Positions 18,494 to 29,129 of a stretch of 64,000 nt of DNA are shown here, piece by piece. The stretch is from contig JAFLBG010000002.1 of NCBI GenBank assembly GCA_017303975.1, positions 1 through 64,000 on the forward strand, written 5' to 3'. This DNA comes from Bacteroidota bacterium. Its GTDB lineage: Bacteria; Bacteroidota; Bacteroidia; JAFLBG01. Numbering within the stretch: the first letter of the stretch is position 1; the number at the start of each line of letters is the position of its first letter. A model generated the notes under the pieces. The model did no database searches. It worked only from the letters and a program-made list of their open reading frames with translations, and was not told the DNA's origin. The position numbers and the translations under genes are program-made.

Positions 18494-19405
18494 TTACAAG
18501 CTAATATAAGGGGCTAATTTACTGTAAATACTGTCATTTATCACAACAATATTCTTTATATCTTCTTTTGTATGGTAGTTGCCATGTTGAGTTCTGTATA
18601 GTATGAGCAAATTTGCAAGTTTGTATTTTATGTACGGATGCTTTGCCAATGCGTCTTTTTCGGCTGTATTTATATTTAACTTGGCAAGCCCTTCAACACT
18701 TACAGTAATAGAAGGTTCTATTAGGTTATAGGTATCTGATGTGATTCCATACACTTCTTTAAGTTGTGTTTTTGTATAAAACCCACCTAATGAATTTCTG
18801 TATTTAATAATTCTGTCGGCCAATTTACTGCCAATACCTTTTAACGATTTTAATTGATTGGTATCGGCCGTATTCACATCAATTAAATTTTTAAAACTCC
18901 CCTTTTTGTCCAATGGAATTCCGGCTCTTTGCGCAGTTAATGTAGAGTCGTTTTCGATATAAATGTATGGCTCCAACTTGCAATACAGTTGTTCTGAAAA
19001 CCCGTATATTTTTTTTAAATCAAGCTTATTTTTAAAACTACCTCCCGCTTGCTCGTATTTTTGAATGTTGTTTACAATGCGCTCTGAAACTCCTAATTTA
19101 CGCCACTCTTCCTTGGATAGATGATTGGGATTGAATCTAAAGTAATTGTTGTTAGCTCCTTCTATAGAAGTGGAATCTGTTGGAGTGGCAGCTTCTTGCT
19201 CATCGACCAATTCTTTCGTTCTTTTAAGACTATTTATCTCGGATTGAAAGGAGGTGTCTATAAGAGTTGGATCGGATGAAGAAGAAACATAGTCAGAAAA
19301 AAAATAAATTGTTGCTATAGAAATTACGATAAGCAATGCAATCCAAATACCCCGTTTCTCTTGGTTTGTATAGCTAACGTATTTTCTAAAAAAACTTTTC
19401 ATCAC
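18494..19405 (-). CDS. ComEA-like helix-hairpin-helix protein
   Basis: 303 residues. A membrane anchor lies near the N-terminus (about 19-38), followed by a Ser/Thr-rich linker and three repeated helix-hairpin-helix units: around FRFNPNHLSKEEWRKLG, IDVNTADTNQLKSLKGIGSK and LNINTAEKDALAKHPYIKYK. The second unit is the classical ComEA motif. Such proteins bind DNA without sequence specificity outside the inner membrane, often in DNA uptake. A role in competence here is inference. Confidence 0.85.
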   Translation of the reverse strand: MMKSFFRKYVSYTNQEKRGIWIALLIVISIATIYFFSDYVSSSSDPTLIDTSFQSEINSLKRTKELVDEQEAATPTDSTSIEGANNNYFRFNPNHLSKEEWRKLGVSERIVNNIQKYEQAGGSFKNKLDLKKIYGFSEQLYCKLEPYIYIENDSTLTAQRAGIPLDKKGSFKNLIDVNTADTNQLKSLKGIGSKLADRIIKYRNSLGGFYTKTQLKEVYGITSDTYNLIEPSITVSVEGLAKLNINTAEKDALAKHPYIKYKLANLLILYRTQHGNYHTKEDIKNIVVINDSIYSKLAPYISL

Positions 19406-19444
19406 TTCGCACTGTGCTTAAAAAGCACATCCCATCTTTTCTTA

Positions 19445-20896
19445 TTATTTTTTATTCCCTACTTTACTGTGTTTACGGCTATATCCAAAGTAGATTGCCA
19501 TTCCAATTGCCAACCAAATAAATAGACGCATCCAATTTTCGGTACCTAATCCGTAAATCATGGCCAAACAAACCAGCACACCCAATATTGGAACAATAGG
19601 AACCAAGGGCGTTTTAAACGGACGAGGCATATCAGGGTTTGTTTTACGCATTACCAACACGCCAATACATACTAGTACAAATGCAAAGAGTGTTCCTATA
19701 CTTGTCATATCTCCAACAATATCGCCCGGAACAAATGCTGCAAAAACACCTACAAACAAAAAGAACAAGAGGTTTGATTTGTGCGGTGTACGGTACTTTG
19801 GATGTAAATCAGAAAATATTTTTGGTATCAATCCATCTTTTGACATAGAGTAAAATACACGCGATTGACCTAACAACATCACTAAAATTACAGACGAAAA
19901 TCCTGCCAAAATAGCTACGGTTACAGAGGTTGCCAACCAACCGTACTCGGGCATGTAAGTGTTTATAACATATGCAACAGAAGCTTCTTTTCCTGCCACT
20001 TGAAATTCTTTGTAGTTAGCAATCCCGGTAAGAACGTGCGCAAACAAAATGTACAAAACAGTACAAATGGCTAATGATACCAATATTCCTATTGGCATGT
20101 CTCTCTTAGGATTTTTTGCTTCTTGTGCAGCAGTAGAAACTGCATCAAAACCAATAAATGCAAAGAATACAATTCCTGCGGCACTCACAATTCCACTCCA
20201 GCCAAACGAACCAAAAACACCCGTATTTTCAGGTATATACGGTGTGTGGTTAGCCGGATTGATATAGCCCCAACCAAGAGCAATGAACAAAATAACAATC
20301 ACCACTTTTACTATCACAATAAGGCCATTTACAAAAGCAGATTCTTTTGTACCCCTTATTAACACAAGAGAGAGCAAGAATATAATAACTAATGCAGGAA
20401 TATTAATTATTCCACTTACGCCATCTAGCGATGACTGAAAAGGAGAGTGGCACCACTGATAGGGTATTGTAAAGCCAAATACATTGGTACATAAATTATT
20501 CAAATACTCTGACCACGCAATAGCCACCGTAGCCGCACCCAATGCATACTCCAACACCAAATCCCAGCCAATAATCCAAGCTACAAACTCTCCCATCGTT
20601 GCATACGAATAGGTATAAGCGCTACCTGCAATAGGAATCATTGACGCAAACTCTGCGTAGCATAATCCTGCTAGGGCACATCCTATAGCGGCTACAATAA
20701 ATCCGATAGTAACTGAAGGTCCGGCATGATCTGCTGCTGCTGCTGCTGTTCTAACAAACAAACCTGCTCCTATAATAGCTCCAATACCTAAAGCCACAAG
20801 GCTTGTTGCGCTTAATGAGCGCTTTAAGCCTCCTGTTTCATCAGATGCCTCGTGGAGTAAACTCTCTATAGATTTTTTTGCAAATAATTTTGACAT
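19445..20896 (-). CDS. APC-family amino acid permease
   Basis: 483 residues with about 12 transmembrane segments. The first helix has the APC consensus VALGIGAIIGAGLFVRTAAA (about 34-53), which forms the substrate site. The sequence most resembles the cationic amino-acid transporter branch. It is an inner-membrane importer; the substrate cannot be fixed. A TACTTTTG box lies 46 bases upstream. The HhH gene follows after 39 bases. Confidence 0.9.
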   Translation of the reverse strand: MSKLFAKKSIESLLHEASDETGGLKRSLSATSLVALGIGAIIGAGLFVRTAAAAADHAGPSVTIGFIVAAIGCALAGLCYAEFASMIPIAGSAYTYSYATMGEFVAWIIGWDLVLEYALGAATVAIAWSEYLNNLCTNVFGFTIPYQWCHSPFQSSLDGVSGIINIPALVIIFLLSLVLIRGTKESAFVNGLIVIVKVVIVILFIALGWGYINPANHTPYIPENTGVFGSFGWSGIVSAAGIVFFAFIGFDAVSTAAQEAKNPKRDMPIGILVSLAICTVLYILFAHVLTGIANYKEFQVAGKEASVAYVINTYMPEYGWLATSVTVAILAGFSSVILVMLLGQSRVFYSMSKDGLIPKIFSDLHPKYRTPHKSNLLFFLFVGVFAAFVPGDIVGDMTSIGTLFAFVLVCIGVLVMRKTNPDMPRPFKTPLVPIVPILGVLVCLAMIYGLGTENWMRLFIWLAIGMAIYFGYSRKHSKVGNKK

Positions 20897-20942
20897 GTGT
20901 GAGTGTATTTTTTTTAAACCTACATGATTTTTTTTATTAACC

Positions 20943-20950
20943 CAAAAGTA
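20943..20950 (-). promoter_or_regulatory. possible -7 box for the amino acid permease
   Basis: The minus strand reads TACTTTTG, matching TAnnTTTG, in the divergent region between the permease and nhaD. A clear -33 TTG is not seen. Confidence 0.35.
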
Positions 20951-20971
20951 TTTTTTCCATATATTTAGCTT

Positions 20972-22261
20972 ATGCAGATATTGCTTATATCCATATTTGT
21001 TATCGGTTATTTAGCCATTGCGCTAGAGCATACCATAAAATTAAACAAGGCCGCTAGTGCACTACTAACTGGTGTATTGTGTTGGGCTGTGTTGGCTCTA
21101 ACGATGAATACGACTGAAGGCACACACGCTGCATCAGAAAAACTTGTAGAACATTTGGGCGAATTATCGGGGATTTTGTTTTTCCTGATGGGCGCTATGA
21201 CTATCGTTGAATTGATAGATGCACACGATGGTTTTATGGTTATAACAGACAAAATCAAAACCGCCAATGCTCGAAAAATGCTGTGGATAATAGCTCTTGT
21301 GAGTTTTGTGCTTTCTGCAGTGTTAGACAACCTTACAACAGCCATCGTAATGGTTTCTTTATTGAAAAAATTAATTGACGATAAAAAAACACGCTTGCTT
21401 TTTGTTGGAATTGTTGTGATTGCCTGCAACTCAGGTGGGGCGTGGAGTCCTATTGGAGATGTTACCACTACAATGCTTTGGATTGGCGGGCAAATTACCA
21501 GTACCAATATTATGCTAAAACTCATTTTACCTAGTTTAGTATGTTTACTTGTACCGTTGAGCGTACTAACATTATTGATAAAAGGAAATGTAACCCGTCC
21601 GATAGCTGTATCCGGCACTAGAAGCACTTCATCAACACATAAGGAAAGAAATCTTGTTTTTTTTGCTGGCCTAGGTTCTTTATTGTTTACCCCGATTTTC
21701 AAATCGATTACTCATTTGCCTCCATTTATGGGCGTTCTGTTTGGCTTAGGTATTTTGTGGATTATTACCGAATACATTCATCATGGTAAAAATGAAGAAG
21801 ACAAAGACAATTTTTCTGTAGTGCATGCTTTGCGAAAAATTGATGTCCCTAGCATCTTGTTTTTTCTAGGAATATTAATGGCAATATCGGCATTACAAAC
21901 TGAAGGCATTTTGTCGGAATTGGCAATGTTTATGAATACTACAATTGGAGACAACACCGTTATTGTACTCTTAATTGGGTTATTGTCTGCTATAGTAGAT
22001 AATGTTCCGTTGGTAGCTGCAACTATGGGAATGTACGATTTAGCTACATTCCCGACTGATAGTTTTATGTGGGAGTTTATAGCTTATTGTGCCGGCACAG
22101 GAGGCAGTATTTTAATTATCGGCTCTGCTGCAGGAGTTGCTGCCATGGGAATAGAGAAAATTGATTTTATGTGGTATCTAAAAAAAATAGGCTGGTTGGC
22201 AGCATTGGGTTATTTCTCGGGTGCGCTTGTGTATATTGGGCAGTCTCTATTAGGATTTTAA
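20972..22261 (+). CDS. nhaD: NhaD-type Na+/H+ antiporter
   Basis: 429 residues with about 12 hydrophobic segments. It contains SAVLDNLTTAIVM (about 115-127), GGAWSPIGDVTTTMLW (about 155-170) and the second half-repeat SAIVDNVPLVAATMG, the paired motifs of the NhaD/ArsB ion-transporter superfamily. It exports Na+ in exchange for protons. It overlaps no neighbour and is followed after 4 bases by a hydrolase gene on the same strand. Confidence 0.9.
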   Translation: MQILLISIFVIGYLAIALEHTIKLNKAASALLTGVLCWAVLALTMNTTEGTHAASEKLVEHLGELSGILFFLMGAMTIVELIDAHDGFMVITDKIKTANARKMLWIIALVSFVLSAVLDNLTTAIVMVSLLKKLIDDKKTRLLFVGIVVIACNSGGAWSPIGDVTTTMLWIGGQITSTNIMLKLILPSLVCLLVPLSVLTLLIKGNVTRPIAVSGTRSTSSTHKERNLVFFAGLGSLLFTPIFKSITHLPPFMGVLFGLGILWIITEYIHHGKNEEDKDNFSVVHALRKIDVPSILFFLGILMAISALQTEGILSELAMFMNTTIGDNTVIVLLIGLLSAIVDNVPLVAATMGMYDLATFPTDSFMWEFIAYCAGTGGSILIIGSAAGVAAMGIEKIDFMWYLKKIGWLAALGYFSGALVYIGQSLLGF

Positions 22262-22265
22262 TGCA

Positions 22266-23036
22266 ATGCAATTACTCAACTATAAAAAACTAGGAGAAAA
22301 AGGAGAATCTGTTTTCATATTGCATGGGTTGTTTGGCTCGCTTGATAATTGGCAAACAATTGGCAAACAACTTTCCGAAAAATATACCGTTTACCTTGTA
22401 GATCAACGCAACCACGGGCATTCTTTTCATGCAAACGAATGTACCTACGAAAGCATGGCAAACGATTTGCATAATTTATCGGAACAGATTGGTTGCGCGA
22501 AAGCTTCTATTATTGGGCATTCCATGGGAGGCAAAACGGCAATGGTGTTTGCAAGAGAATATCCGCAATTGATAGAAAAACTTATCGTAGTGGATATTGC
22601 ACCAAGATACTATGCTCCGCATCATACAACCATTATTGATACACTTTCGGGAGTAGATTTTTCTGTTGTGAAAACCAGAAAAGAAGTAGAAGCTGCATTG
22701 CAAGCGCGCATAACAGAACAAAGCACTATACAGTTTTTGCTAAAAAATTTATACTGGAAAGATGGCGATTCAAATGAACTTGCATGGCGATTTAATTTAC
22801 CGGTGCTGCGAGAACAGATAGAACAAATTGGAAAAAAAATTGATATGGGCTATTGCTCCATTCCAACGCTTTTTTTAAGAGGCGAACACTCAAAATATAT
22901 TTCTGATAGTGATTTTGCAGACATTCAAAACTCATTTGTAAATGCCGAATTGCAAACAATACCCAATGCCGGACACTGGATTCATGCTGAGCAACCACAG
23001 CTTTTTTTAGAGCACCTTTTAAATTTTTTGCGATAA
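22266..23036 (+). CDS. alpha/beta hydrolase (YbfF-like)
   Basis: A 256-residue cytosolic protein. HGLFGSLDNW (20-29) forms the oxyanion region, Ser86 lies in GHSMGG, and His237 is in NAGHWIHAEQP, so the Ser-His pair is in place. The overall layout resembles YbfF-type acyl-CoA/ester hydrolases. The substrate is unknown. It is co-oriented with nhaD with a 4-base gap; a bidirectional terminator follows at 23045-23083. Confidence 0.85.
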   Translation: MQLLNYKKLGEKGESVFILHGLFGSLDNWQTIGKQLSEKYTVYLVDQRNHGHSFHANECTYESMANDLHNLSEQIGCAKASIIGHSMGGKTAMVFAREYPQLIEKLIVVDIAPRYYAPHHTTIIDTLSGVDFSVVKTRKEVEAALQARITEQSTIQFLLKNLYWKDGDSNELAWRFNLPVLREQIEQIGKKIDMGYCSIPTLFLRGEHSKYISDSDFADIQNSFVNAELQTIPNAGHWIHAEQPQLFLEHLLNFLR

Positions 23037-23044
23037 CTAAAAAA

Positions 23045-23083
23045 TTAAAGTCCTCTGAAAATGTTGTTTCCAGAGGACTTTAA
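23045..23083. terminator. bidirectional hairpin terminator
   Basis: A 13-bp perfect stem (TTAAAGTCCTCTG with CAGAGGACTTTAA) and a 13-base loop lie between the convergent hydrolase and T9SS-protein genes. Confidence 0.8.
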
Positions 23084-23100
23084 TCAACCTTAAAACAAAA

Positions 23101-25050
23101 CTACTTTTTTACAAATCTATTTATACGCATCTCATTGTTACTAGCTGCATATAGCTTTAAAATATATGTTCCTTTTTCTAGAGCGGAAACATTTATTGTT
23201 TCGGAACCTTTAACGGTACCAGAAGCAATTTTCTGTCCCACTACATTACTTATTTCATAGGTGTTAGCTGCTTCATCCAAGCCAACAATGGAAATATAAT
23301 CTGCTGTTGGGTTTGGAGCCAATAACAAATCTGAGGAAGCAATCTCATTTACACCTAGTGCAACATTAAATTGTGGAGTGATTCCATTACCGCCAATTGG
23401 CAAGTATTGACCATTGTATCGCATAGCTTTTACGTTTCCAACACCAAAACTACTTGCTCCTGAGTTTGTAAATGCATTTGCTTTAAAAACAAGCGTTCCC
23501 AGCTTACCAATTGCATTACTACTTTGCTTGTCGGTTCTTACTAAGCACACTTCCACATATCCCGCAGATGCTCTATAAATAGCCTTTGCAAGCAAATTGC
23601 TTCCTTGAATACCCATAGCAGACGCATTAAATGAAGCTCCTACAAATTGTGAAATGTATTGTGTTGGGACGTACACTCTAAACGTAATTCCAAAAATAGA
23701 ATTGGAATTTGTTGAATTAGCAGGCAAATACATATCTACCGAAAATTGCTGATTAGGTCCGATAGCCTGTGTAGAGGAAGACAATGTAATATTTCTATAA
23801 TTTGAAACACTTTGCAATGTAGGGCTAGAAGGCGAATTCTTGAACACATGAGTTGATCCGCTATTCAGAAAAACAGCCAACGTATCATTCAAATCTATAA
23901 CTCCATCTCCATTGCAATCTGCATGTTTGTATTCTGTTCCATACACGGTTTTCTGACCCCAATCTGCTGATGGTTCGGCATTCCAATTATTAGTTGCGCC
24001 AGTTCTTGCAGGGCCTGTAGCTCCATTTGCCCAAGCTATATAAATCAAATCGTTTAAATCTGCTGTTAAATCGTAATTCGCATCCCCCGGCCAAACGTTT
24101 GCAACATTACCGGTGCTATCCATACGTGCATCAAAATAAGCGTATCCGCTGTGTCCGTCATAAATACATCCGGCAGTTGTAACACGAACAGTTACATTTT
24201 GTCCAACATAAGCCGAAAGATCTACTGAAACAGGAGTCCACGGCTTATAATATATTCCATCCGGTGCAACTTGATATATAGATGGATAAAAGCCAGGAGT
24301 AGTACCATTATCAGACTGTATATAAATTGCAGTGCCCGGAATATCAACACCTGCAGAATCGAGCACACTAAATCTAAAATAAGCTTGTTCTCCAACAACT
24401 GCGCTATGTCCACCATCTTCTAACACCAATGCATAGGCGTAATTGAGCACCTGCTGACCTGCTGTTACATTAAATGTTTGCTCCAACACAGATGCTTCGT
24501 AATACCTGCAAAATCTACCAACGCGAGCAACATAATTCCCTCCCAATGGCGAAGCAAGAGGAATGCCTGTAAGCGGGTCGGATCCGATAGCGGGCGTCAT
24601 TAACCCATGTCTCATAGATGCATCAATCATGTCACAGGTATTTGTACCCATGTAACTATAATAGGTGTCTATTTGCAACGTATCTGATAATCCAGCAACA
24701 GATGGCACTACATTACTCAATGAGCCAAAAGAGTTCATGTCGTTATCGCCTACATACAATTGCCATCCGGTATAATCTCCGGTTTCAAAATCGATGTTCG
24801 ATGCCGACTGCAAGGTGTTAAAAACACCACTTCCATTTTTAAATGAAGGTTGTTGTGTAGCAGCAGGCACAAGCCCATTAGCCACTTGCCATTCTTTGTA
24901 CTTATGACTTACGTATCCTGCATGGTCTGCAGGCGATAGTCCTTTTTGTTGTGCTTCCTGTAAGGCTGCCGCATTATTAAATATGGTGCTGTTTTGTGCA
25001 AAAGCTACTCCTGCAAAAAACAATGCCGGGATAAGTACTCTTTTTTTCAT
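23101..25050 (-). CDS. secreted T9SS protein with dockerin-like repeats
   Basis: 649 residues: signal peptide (about 1-18), a large beta-rich region, two dockerin-type calcium-binding segments (GDANYDLTADLND and DCNGDGVIDLND, roughly 320-385), a cohesin-like or Ig-like domain, and a C-terminal type A sorting domain starting PNPTADYISI and ending NRFVKK. The sorting domain sends the protein through T9SS to the cell surface. No catalytic domain is recognised. Paired dockerin-like and cohesin-like modules suggest calcium-dependent self-association (inference). It is a single gene. Confidence 0.8.
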   Translation of the reverse strand: MKKRVLIPALFFAGVAFAQNSTIFNNAAALQEAQQKGLSPADHAGYVSHKYKEWQVANGLVPAATQQPSFKNGSGVFNTLQSASNIDFETGDYTGWQLYVGDNDMNSFGSLSNVVPSVAGLSDTLQIDTYYSYMGTNTCDMIDASMRHGLMTPAIGSDPLTGIPLASPLGGNYVARVGRFCRYYEASVLEQTFNVTAGQQVLNYAYALVLEDGGHSAVVGEQAYFRFSVLDSAGVDIPGTAIYIQSDNGTTPGFYPSIYQVAPDGIYYKPWTPVSVDLSAYVGQNVTVRVTTAGCIYDGHSGYAYFDARMDSTGNVANVWPGDANYDLTADLNDLIYIAWANGATGPARTGATNNWNAEPSADWGQKTVYGTEYKHADCNGDGVIDLNDTLAVFLNSGSTHVFKNSPSSPTLQSVSNYRNITLSSSTQAIGPNQQFSVDMYLPANSTNSNSIFGITFRVYVPTQYISQFVGASFNASAMGIQGSNLLAKAIYRASAGYVEVCLVRTDKQSSNAIGKLGTLVFKANAFTNSGASSFGVGNVKAMRYNGQYLPIGGNGITPQFNVALGVNEIASSDLLLAPNPTADYISIVGLDEAANTYEISNVVGQKIASGTVKGSETINVSALEKGTYILKLYAASNNEMRINRFVKK

Positions 25051-25269
25051 GATTCTCTTTATTAGTTAAACTTCGTTTTGAGTTGTATTTAGTATAACTA
25101 CACTCAACATTTTAAAAAGTAACCCTCTGTTGTACTAATTTTATGTACAATTAATTTAGCCCTAACGTATAGAAGGGACAAACCCAAAAATGCGCATTAT
25201 TAGAACTTGAAAACAAACATCTTTTTCAATGAATGAAACAACACATGTGGGGAAATACCAAAGAAAAGC

Positions 25270-26241
25270 CTAATCAAATGACTGTGAAGAGCGGGATGCC
25301 ACCTCAATCATCTCTTGGTATTGGGCAGGAGAAAGATCGTTGTAGTAGAAGTTAATCGGATTAATTTTTGCTTCGTTTTTAATAATCTCGTAATGCACGT
25401 GCGGTGCGGTAGACAAGCCTGTATTTCCTACATAGCCTAATAATTGTCCTCTTTTTACAGCTTGCCCAACACGCACAGACATTTTAGTCATGTGTGCGTA
25501 TAATGACTTGTATCCATAGCCATGATTCACTACTACGTGATTTCCATATCCTTGAGCCATATTATCCGCACGTTCTATCACACCATCTCCGGTAGAATAA
25601 ATTTCTGTTCCTTCTGGTGCAGCAAAATCCATCCCGGCATGAAACTGAGATGTTTTATAGATTGGATGCGTTCTCCAACCAAAACCAGAAGGCGCATGAC
25701 GTAATTTTTTCTGGCTAATAGGCATGATGGCCGGAATACTGGCAAACATTTTCTCTTTATTAGCCGCCATTTTTACAATATCATCAAATGATTTAGACTG
25801 AACATACAGTTGCTTTGCTAAACGGTCTATTCGCTTCGTAGTTTCAATCATCAACGTTGAATTTTCAAAACCTTCTAACTCTTTGTATCTATCTACGCCT
25901 CCGTACCCTGCCTTTCTAACAGTAGATGGAACAGGCTCTGCTTCAAAAATCATTCTGTAAATATTATCATCACGCTGTTGTAAATCGCTCAAAACAGTTG
26001 ACACTTGTGCAAATCGGGTGTTTAGCAATTGATACTGGAATTTCAATGCTTCAATTTCACGCTTCTGAATTTTTTCTTTAGGAGAATCGAAATAAGTAAA
26101 TGCAATTAATATAGTAACTGTTGCAAATACAGTACCCGTGGCTAAATAAGACAACAAGCGTAAAATACGCTTGCGCCAAGAAGTTTCAACCCTCTCGTAG
26201 GTTAATGATTTGGTGTTGTATCTATATTTAATTTTCGACAT
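25270..26241 (-). CDS. M23-family peptidoglycan metallopeptidase
   Basis: 323 residues: a short basic cytoplasmic start, one membrane anchor (about 28-51), a coiled coil (about 55-95), then the LytM/M23 domain. Zinc ligands are visible as His201 and Asp205 (FHAGMD) and His283 of HVH (281-283), with catalytic His250 in LYAHM. It is anchored in the inner membrane and acts in the periplasm, cleaving peptide cross-links or activating amidases. It has its own promoter (26264-26294) and is divergent from alaS. Confidence 0.92.
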   Translation of the reverse strand: MSKIKYRYNTKSLTYERVETSWRKRILRLLSYLATGTVFATVTILIAFTYFDSPKEKIQKREIEALKFQYQLLNTRFAQVSTVLSDLQQRDDNIYRMIFEAEPVPSTVRKAGYGGVDRYKELEGFENSTLMIETTKRIDRLAKQLYVQSKSFDDIVKMAANKEKMFASIPAIMPISQKKLRHAPSGFGWRTHPIYKTSQFHAGMDFAAPEGTEIYSTGDGVIERADNMAQGYGNHVVVNHGYGYKSLYAHMTKMSVRVGQAVKRGQLLGYVGNTGLSTAPHVHYEIIKNEAKINPINFYYNDLSPAQYQEMIEVASRSSQSFD

Positions 26242-26263
26242 TTAATCAACTAAAAATCAAGTG

Positions 26264-26294
26264 CAAATTTAGCGTATTTACTATATTTATGCAA
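26264..26294 (-). promoter_or_regulatory. promoter for the M23 peptidase gene
   Basis: The minus strand has TTG (26294-26292), 20 bases, then TAAATTTG (26271-26264), an exact Bacteroidota-type promoter 23 bases from the start codon. Confidence 0.6.
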
Positions 26295-26337
26295 TTTTAG
26301 AAAAAACACAGAAGTTAAACTTTGTTAAGGAACTTAT

Positions 26338-28989
26338 ATGAACTCCATCCAAATACGCGAAACATTTTTACAATTTTTCAAATCAAAGAATCATGAGATA
26401 GTGCCGTCTGCACCCTTGGTAATTAAAAATGACCCAACGCTTTTGTTTACTAATGCAGGCATGAATCAATTTAAGGATTTATTTTTAGGCAATGCAGCCA
26501 TCAAACATCCGCGTATTGCAGACACACAAAAATGTTTACGTGTATCAGGCAAGCACAACGACTTAGAAGAAGTTGGTGTTGACACCTACCACCACACTAT
26601 GTTTGAAATGCTTGGCAATTGGAGCTTTGGCGACTATTTTAAAAAAGACGCCATTAATTGGGCGTGGGAACTTTTAGTGGATGTTTATAAAATTCCGGTT
26701 GACAGATTATACGTAACCGTTTTTGAGGGAAGCAAAGAAGACAACCTCCCTTTTGACCAAGAGGCCTATGATTTGTGGAAACAACATATTTCAGAAGACA
26801 GAATTTTACGTGGAAATAAAAAAGATAATTTTTGGGAAATGGGTGATACCGGCCCATGCGGACCATGTACCGAAATACATGTAGATATAAGAAATGAAGA
26901 CGAGCGAAAAAAAATACCTGGCAAAGAACTCGTAAATCAAAGCCATCCGCAAGTAATTGAAATATGGAACAATGTATTCATGGAATTCAATCGCTTGGCC
27001 AATGGCAGTTTACAAAAATTACCTGCACAACATGTTGATACAGGAATGGGCTTTGAGCGTTTGTGTATGGTACTACAAGGCAAACAGTCGAATTATGACA
27101 CCGATGTCTTCTCTCCTATCATTAATAAAATTGAAGATTTATCGGGATTGCGTTATCGTCCAACAGAAAAAGCCCAACAGCATGAGATTGTAAATATTGC
27201 GATGCGTGTAATTGCGGATCATATTCGCGCAATTTCATTTTCTATTGCAGATGGTCAGTTGCCGTCCAATAACGGTGCGGGTTATGTAATTAGACGGATT
27301 TTAAGAAGAGCTGTTCGCTATGGGTATCAATCATTGAATTTGAAAGAACCATTTATGTGCAGACTAGTGCCCGTACTTGCAAACCAAATGGGGGATGCTT
27401 TTCCGGAGCTTCGCACTCAAAAATCATTAATTGAAAAAGTTATAAAAGAAGAAGAAACTGCATTCTTCAAAACATTGGAACAAGGCTTAAAGCGTATTGA
27501 CCAAGTTTGTATAAATGCAATTACGCAAGACAAATCAAAAACTATCAGCGGAGTGTTGGTATTTGAATTATACGACACATATGGATTTCCGGTTGACTTA
27601 ACATCCTTGATTGCTCGTGGGTACGGACTTAGTATCAATGAAGAAGAGTTTCAAGCAGAATTGCAAAAACAGAAGGATCGCTCTAGACAAGCAACTGCAA
27701 TGGATACAGGAGACTGGGTACAAATTAGTTCAAAGTTCGAAGTTCAAAGTTTAAAGTTTGTTGGATATGATAGTTTGGAATGCCAATCAAAAATCGTACA
27801 GTATAGAAAGGTAAAAGCCAAAAATAAAGAACAGTATCAGTTAATACTTGATAAAACTCCTTTTTATGCAGAGAGTGGCGGACAAGTGGGCGATACGGGT
27901 ATTTTAGAATCAAGTAATGAAAAAATTGTCATTACAGATACAAAAAAAGAAAATGGATTAATCATTCATTTTTCTGACAAACTACCCGAAAACATTACTT
28001 CTTATTTTACTGCAAAAGTAGATAGTGTAAAACGTACACTAACATGCAACAACCACAGTGCAACACATTTACTACATGCAGCACTAAGAAGTGTGCTGGG
28101 GTCTCATGTGGAGCAAAAAGGCTCGTTAGTAAATGATGACTATTTACGATTCGATTTTTCTCATTTTGCAAAGCTTACCGATGAAGAAATACAACAGTTA
28201 GAAACAATTGTAAATGAGAAAATACGTGAAAATATTTTTTCTGATATAAAAACAATGGCTATTGAAGATGCAAAGAAAACTGGCGCAATGGCTTTGTTTG
28301 GAGAGAAATATGGCGACACAGTGCGCGTAGTAACATTCGACAAGAATTATTCTATTGAATTGTGCGGGGGCACACACGTGCAATCAACAGCTCAAATTGG
28401 GCTATTTAAGATCACCTCTGAAAGCGCAGTTGCTGCTGGCATTAGAAGAATTGAAGCTATTACTTCTGTAAAAGCAATTGAATTTTTAAATGCACAGGTA
28501 GCTATTTTAGGCAACTTAAAAGAAGCCCTTAAAAACCCAAAAAACCTTGTAAAAACAGTACAATTATTGCAAGAAGAAAACACACTTCTTCAAAAACAGC
28601 TACAACAGTTTATACACGAAAAAGCGCAAGTAATAAAACAAGAATTGAAGAAAAAAGTGCAATCAAAAAATGGATTGAATTTTATTGCGGAACAAATAAA
28701 TTTAGACTCGGCTGAAGCTATTAAGGATATTGCCTTTGAACTACGCAATGAGATAACAAATTTATTTTTAGTATTAGGTACAGAGATAAAAGGTAAGCCC
28801 TCATTAACAGTAGCTATTTCAGACAATCTAGTAAAAGAAAAAAACATGAATGCCGGCACAATAGTAAAAGAGCTTGCCAAAGAAATTAATGGCGGTGGTG
28901 GCGGACAAGCGTTTTATGCTACGGCAGGAGGAACAAAACTGGAAGGCTTGAAAGCAGCGGTTGAAAAGGCGAATACAATTGCAATTTAA
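26338..28989 (+). CDS. alaS: alanyl-tRNA synthetase
   Basis: 883 residues, full length. The class II aminoacylation domain begins with [20 protein letters not shown]; the editing domain shows [12 protein letters not shown] and CGGTH zinc-site motifs; the C-terminal oligomerisation region has [14 protein letters not shown]. It charges tRNA-Ala and clears mischarged Ser or Gly. A five-unit heptamer repeat (27727-27761) encodes residues 464-475, just before the editing domain, in an otherwise normal protein. It is divergent from the M23 gene. An accessory island starts directly downstream. Confidence 0.96.
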   Translation: MNSIQIRETFLQFFKSKNHEIVPSAPLVIKNDPTLLFTNAGMNQFKDLFLGNAAIKHPRIADTQKCLRVSGKHNDLEEVGVDTYHHTMFEMLGNWSFGDYFKKDAINWAWELLVDVYKIPVDRLYVTVFEGSKEDNLPFDQEAYDLWKQHISEDRILRGNKKDNFWEMGDTGPCGPCTEIHVDIRNEDERKKIPGKELVNQSHPQVIEIWNNVFMEFNRLANGSLQKLPAQHVDTGMGFERLCMVLQGKQSNYDTDVFSPIINKIEDLSGLRYRPTEKAQQHEIVNIAMRVIADHIRAISFSIADGQLPSNNGAGYVIRRILRRAVRYGYQSLNLKEPFMCRLVPVLANQMGDAFPELRTQKSLIEKVIKEEETAFFKTLEQGLKRIDQVCINAITQDKSKTISGVLVFELYDTYGFPVDLTSLIARGYGLSINEEEFQAELQKQKDRSRQATAMDTGDWVQISSKFEVQSLKFVGYDSLECQSKIVQYRKVKAKNKEQYQLILDKTPFYAESGGQVGDTGILESSNEKIVITDTKKENGLIIHFSDKLPENITSYFTAKVDSVKRTLTCNNHSATHLLHAALRSVLGSHVEQKGSLVNDDYLRFDFSHFAKLTDEEIQQLETIVNEKIRENIFSDIKTMAIEDAKKTGAMALFGEKYGDTVRVVTFDKNYSIELCGGTHVQSTAQIGLFKITSESAVAAGIRRIEAITSVKAIEFLNAQVAILGNLKEALKNPKNLVKTVQLLQEENTLLQKQLQQFIHEKAQVIKQELKKKVQSKNGLNFIAEQINLDSAEAIKDIAFELRNEITNLFLVLGTEIKGKPSLTVAISDNLVKEKNMNAGTIVKELAKEINGGGGGQAFYATAGGTKLEGLKAAVEKANTIAI
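27727..27761 (+). repeat. heptamer tandem repeat inside alaS
   Basis: Five consecutive 7-base units: AGTTCAA, AGTTCGA, AGTTCAA, AGTTTAA, AGTTTGT. The reading frame passes through, adding [11 protein letters not shown]-type sequence. Similar AGTTCAAAG repeats are, to my knowledge, frequent between genes in Bacteroidota. Confidence 0.8.
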
Positions 28990-29008
28990 ATAGTATTGAG
29001 TACCAAAT

Positions 29009-29026
29009 TCTCCCCTTGAGGGGAGA
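29009..29026. terminator. hairpin downstream of alaS
   Basis: TCTCCCC and GGGGAGA form a perfect 7-bp stem with loop TTGA, 20 bases after the alaS stop. There is no T-run, so termination is uncertain; the following GAGGGGTGTG resembles a dispersed intergenic motif. Confidence 0.4.
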
Positions 29027-29129
29027 TAAAGAGGGGTGTGAAAGATGCCCCAAAAGGAAAATTTAATTATACAACTCAAATGAAAAATTTACTGATTTCG
29101 TATGGGCAGGAAGTTTAGATTAAGCCGCA

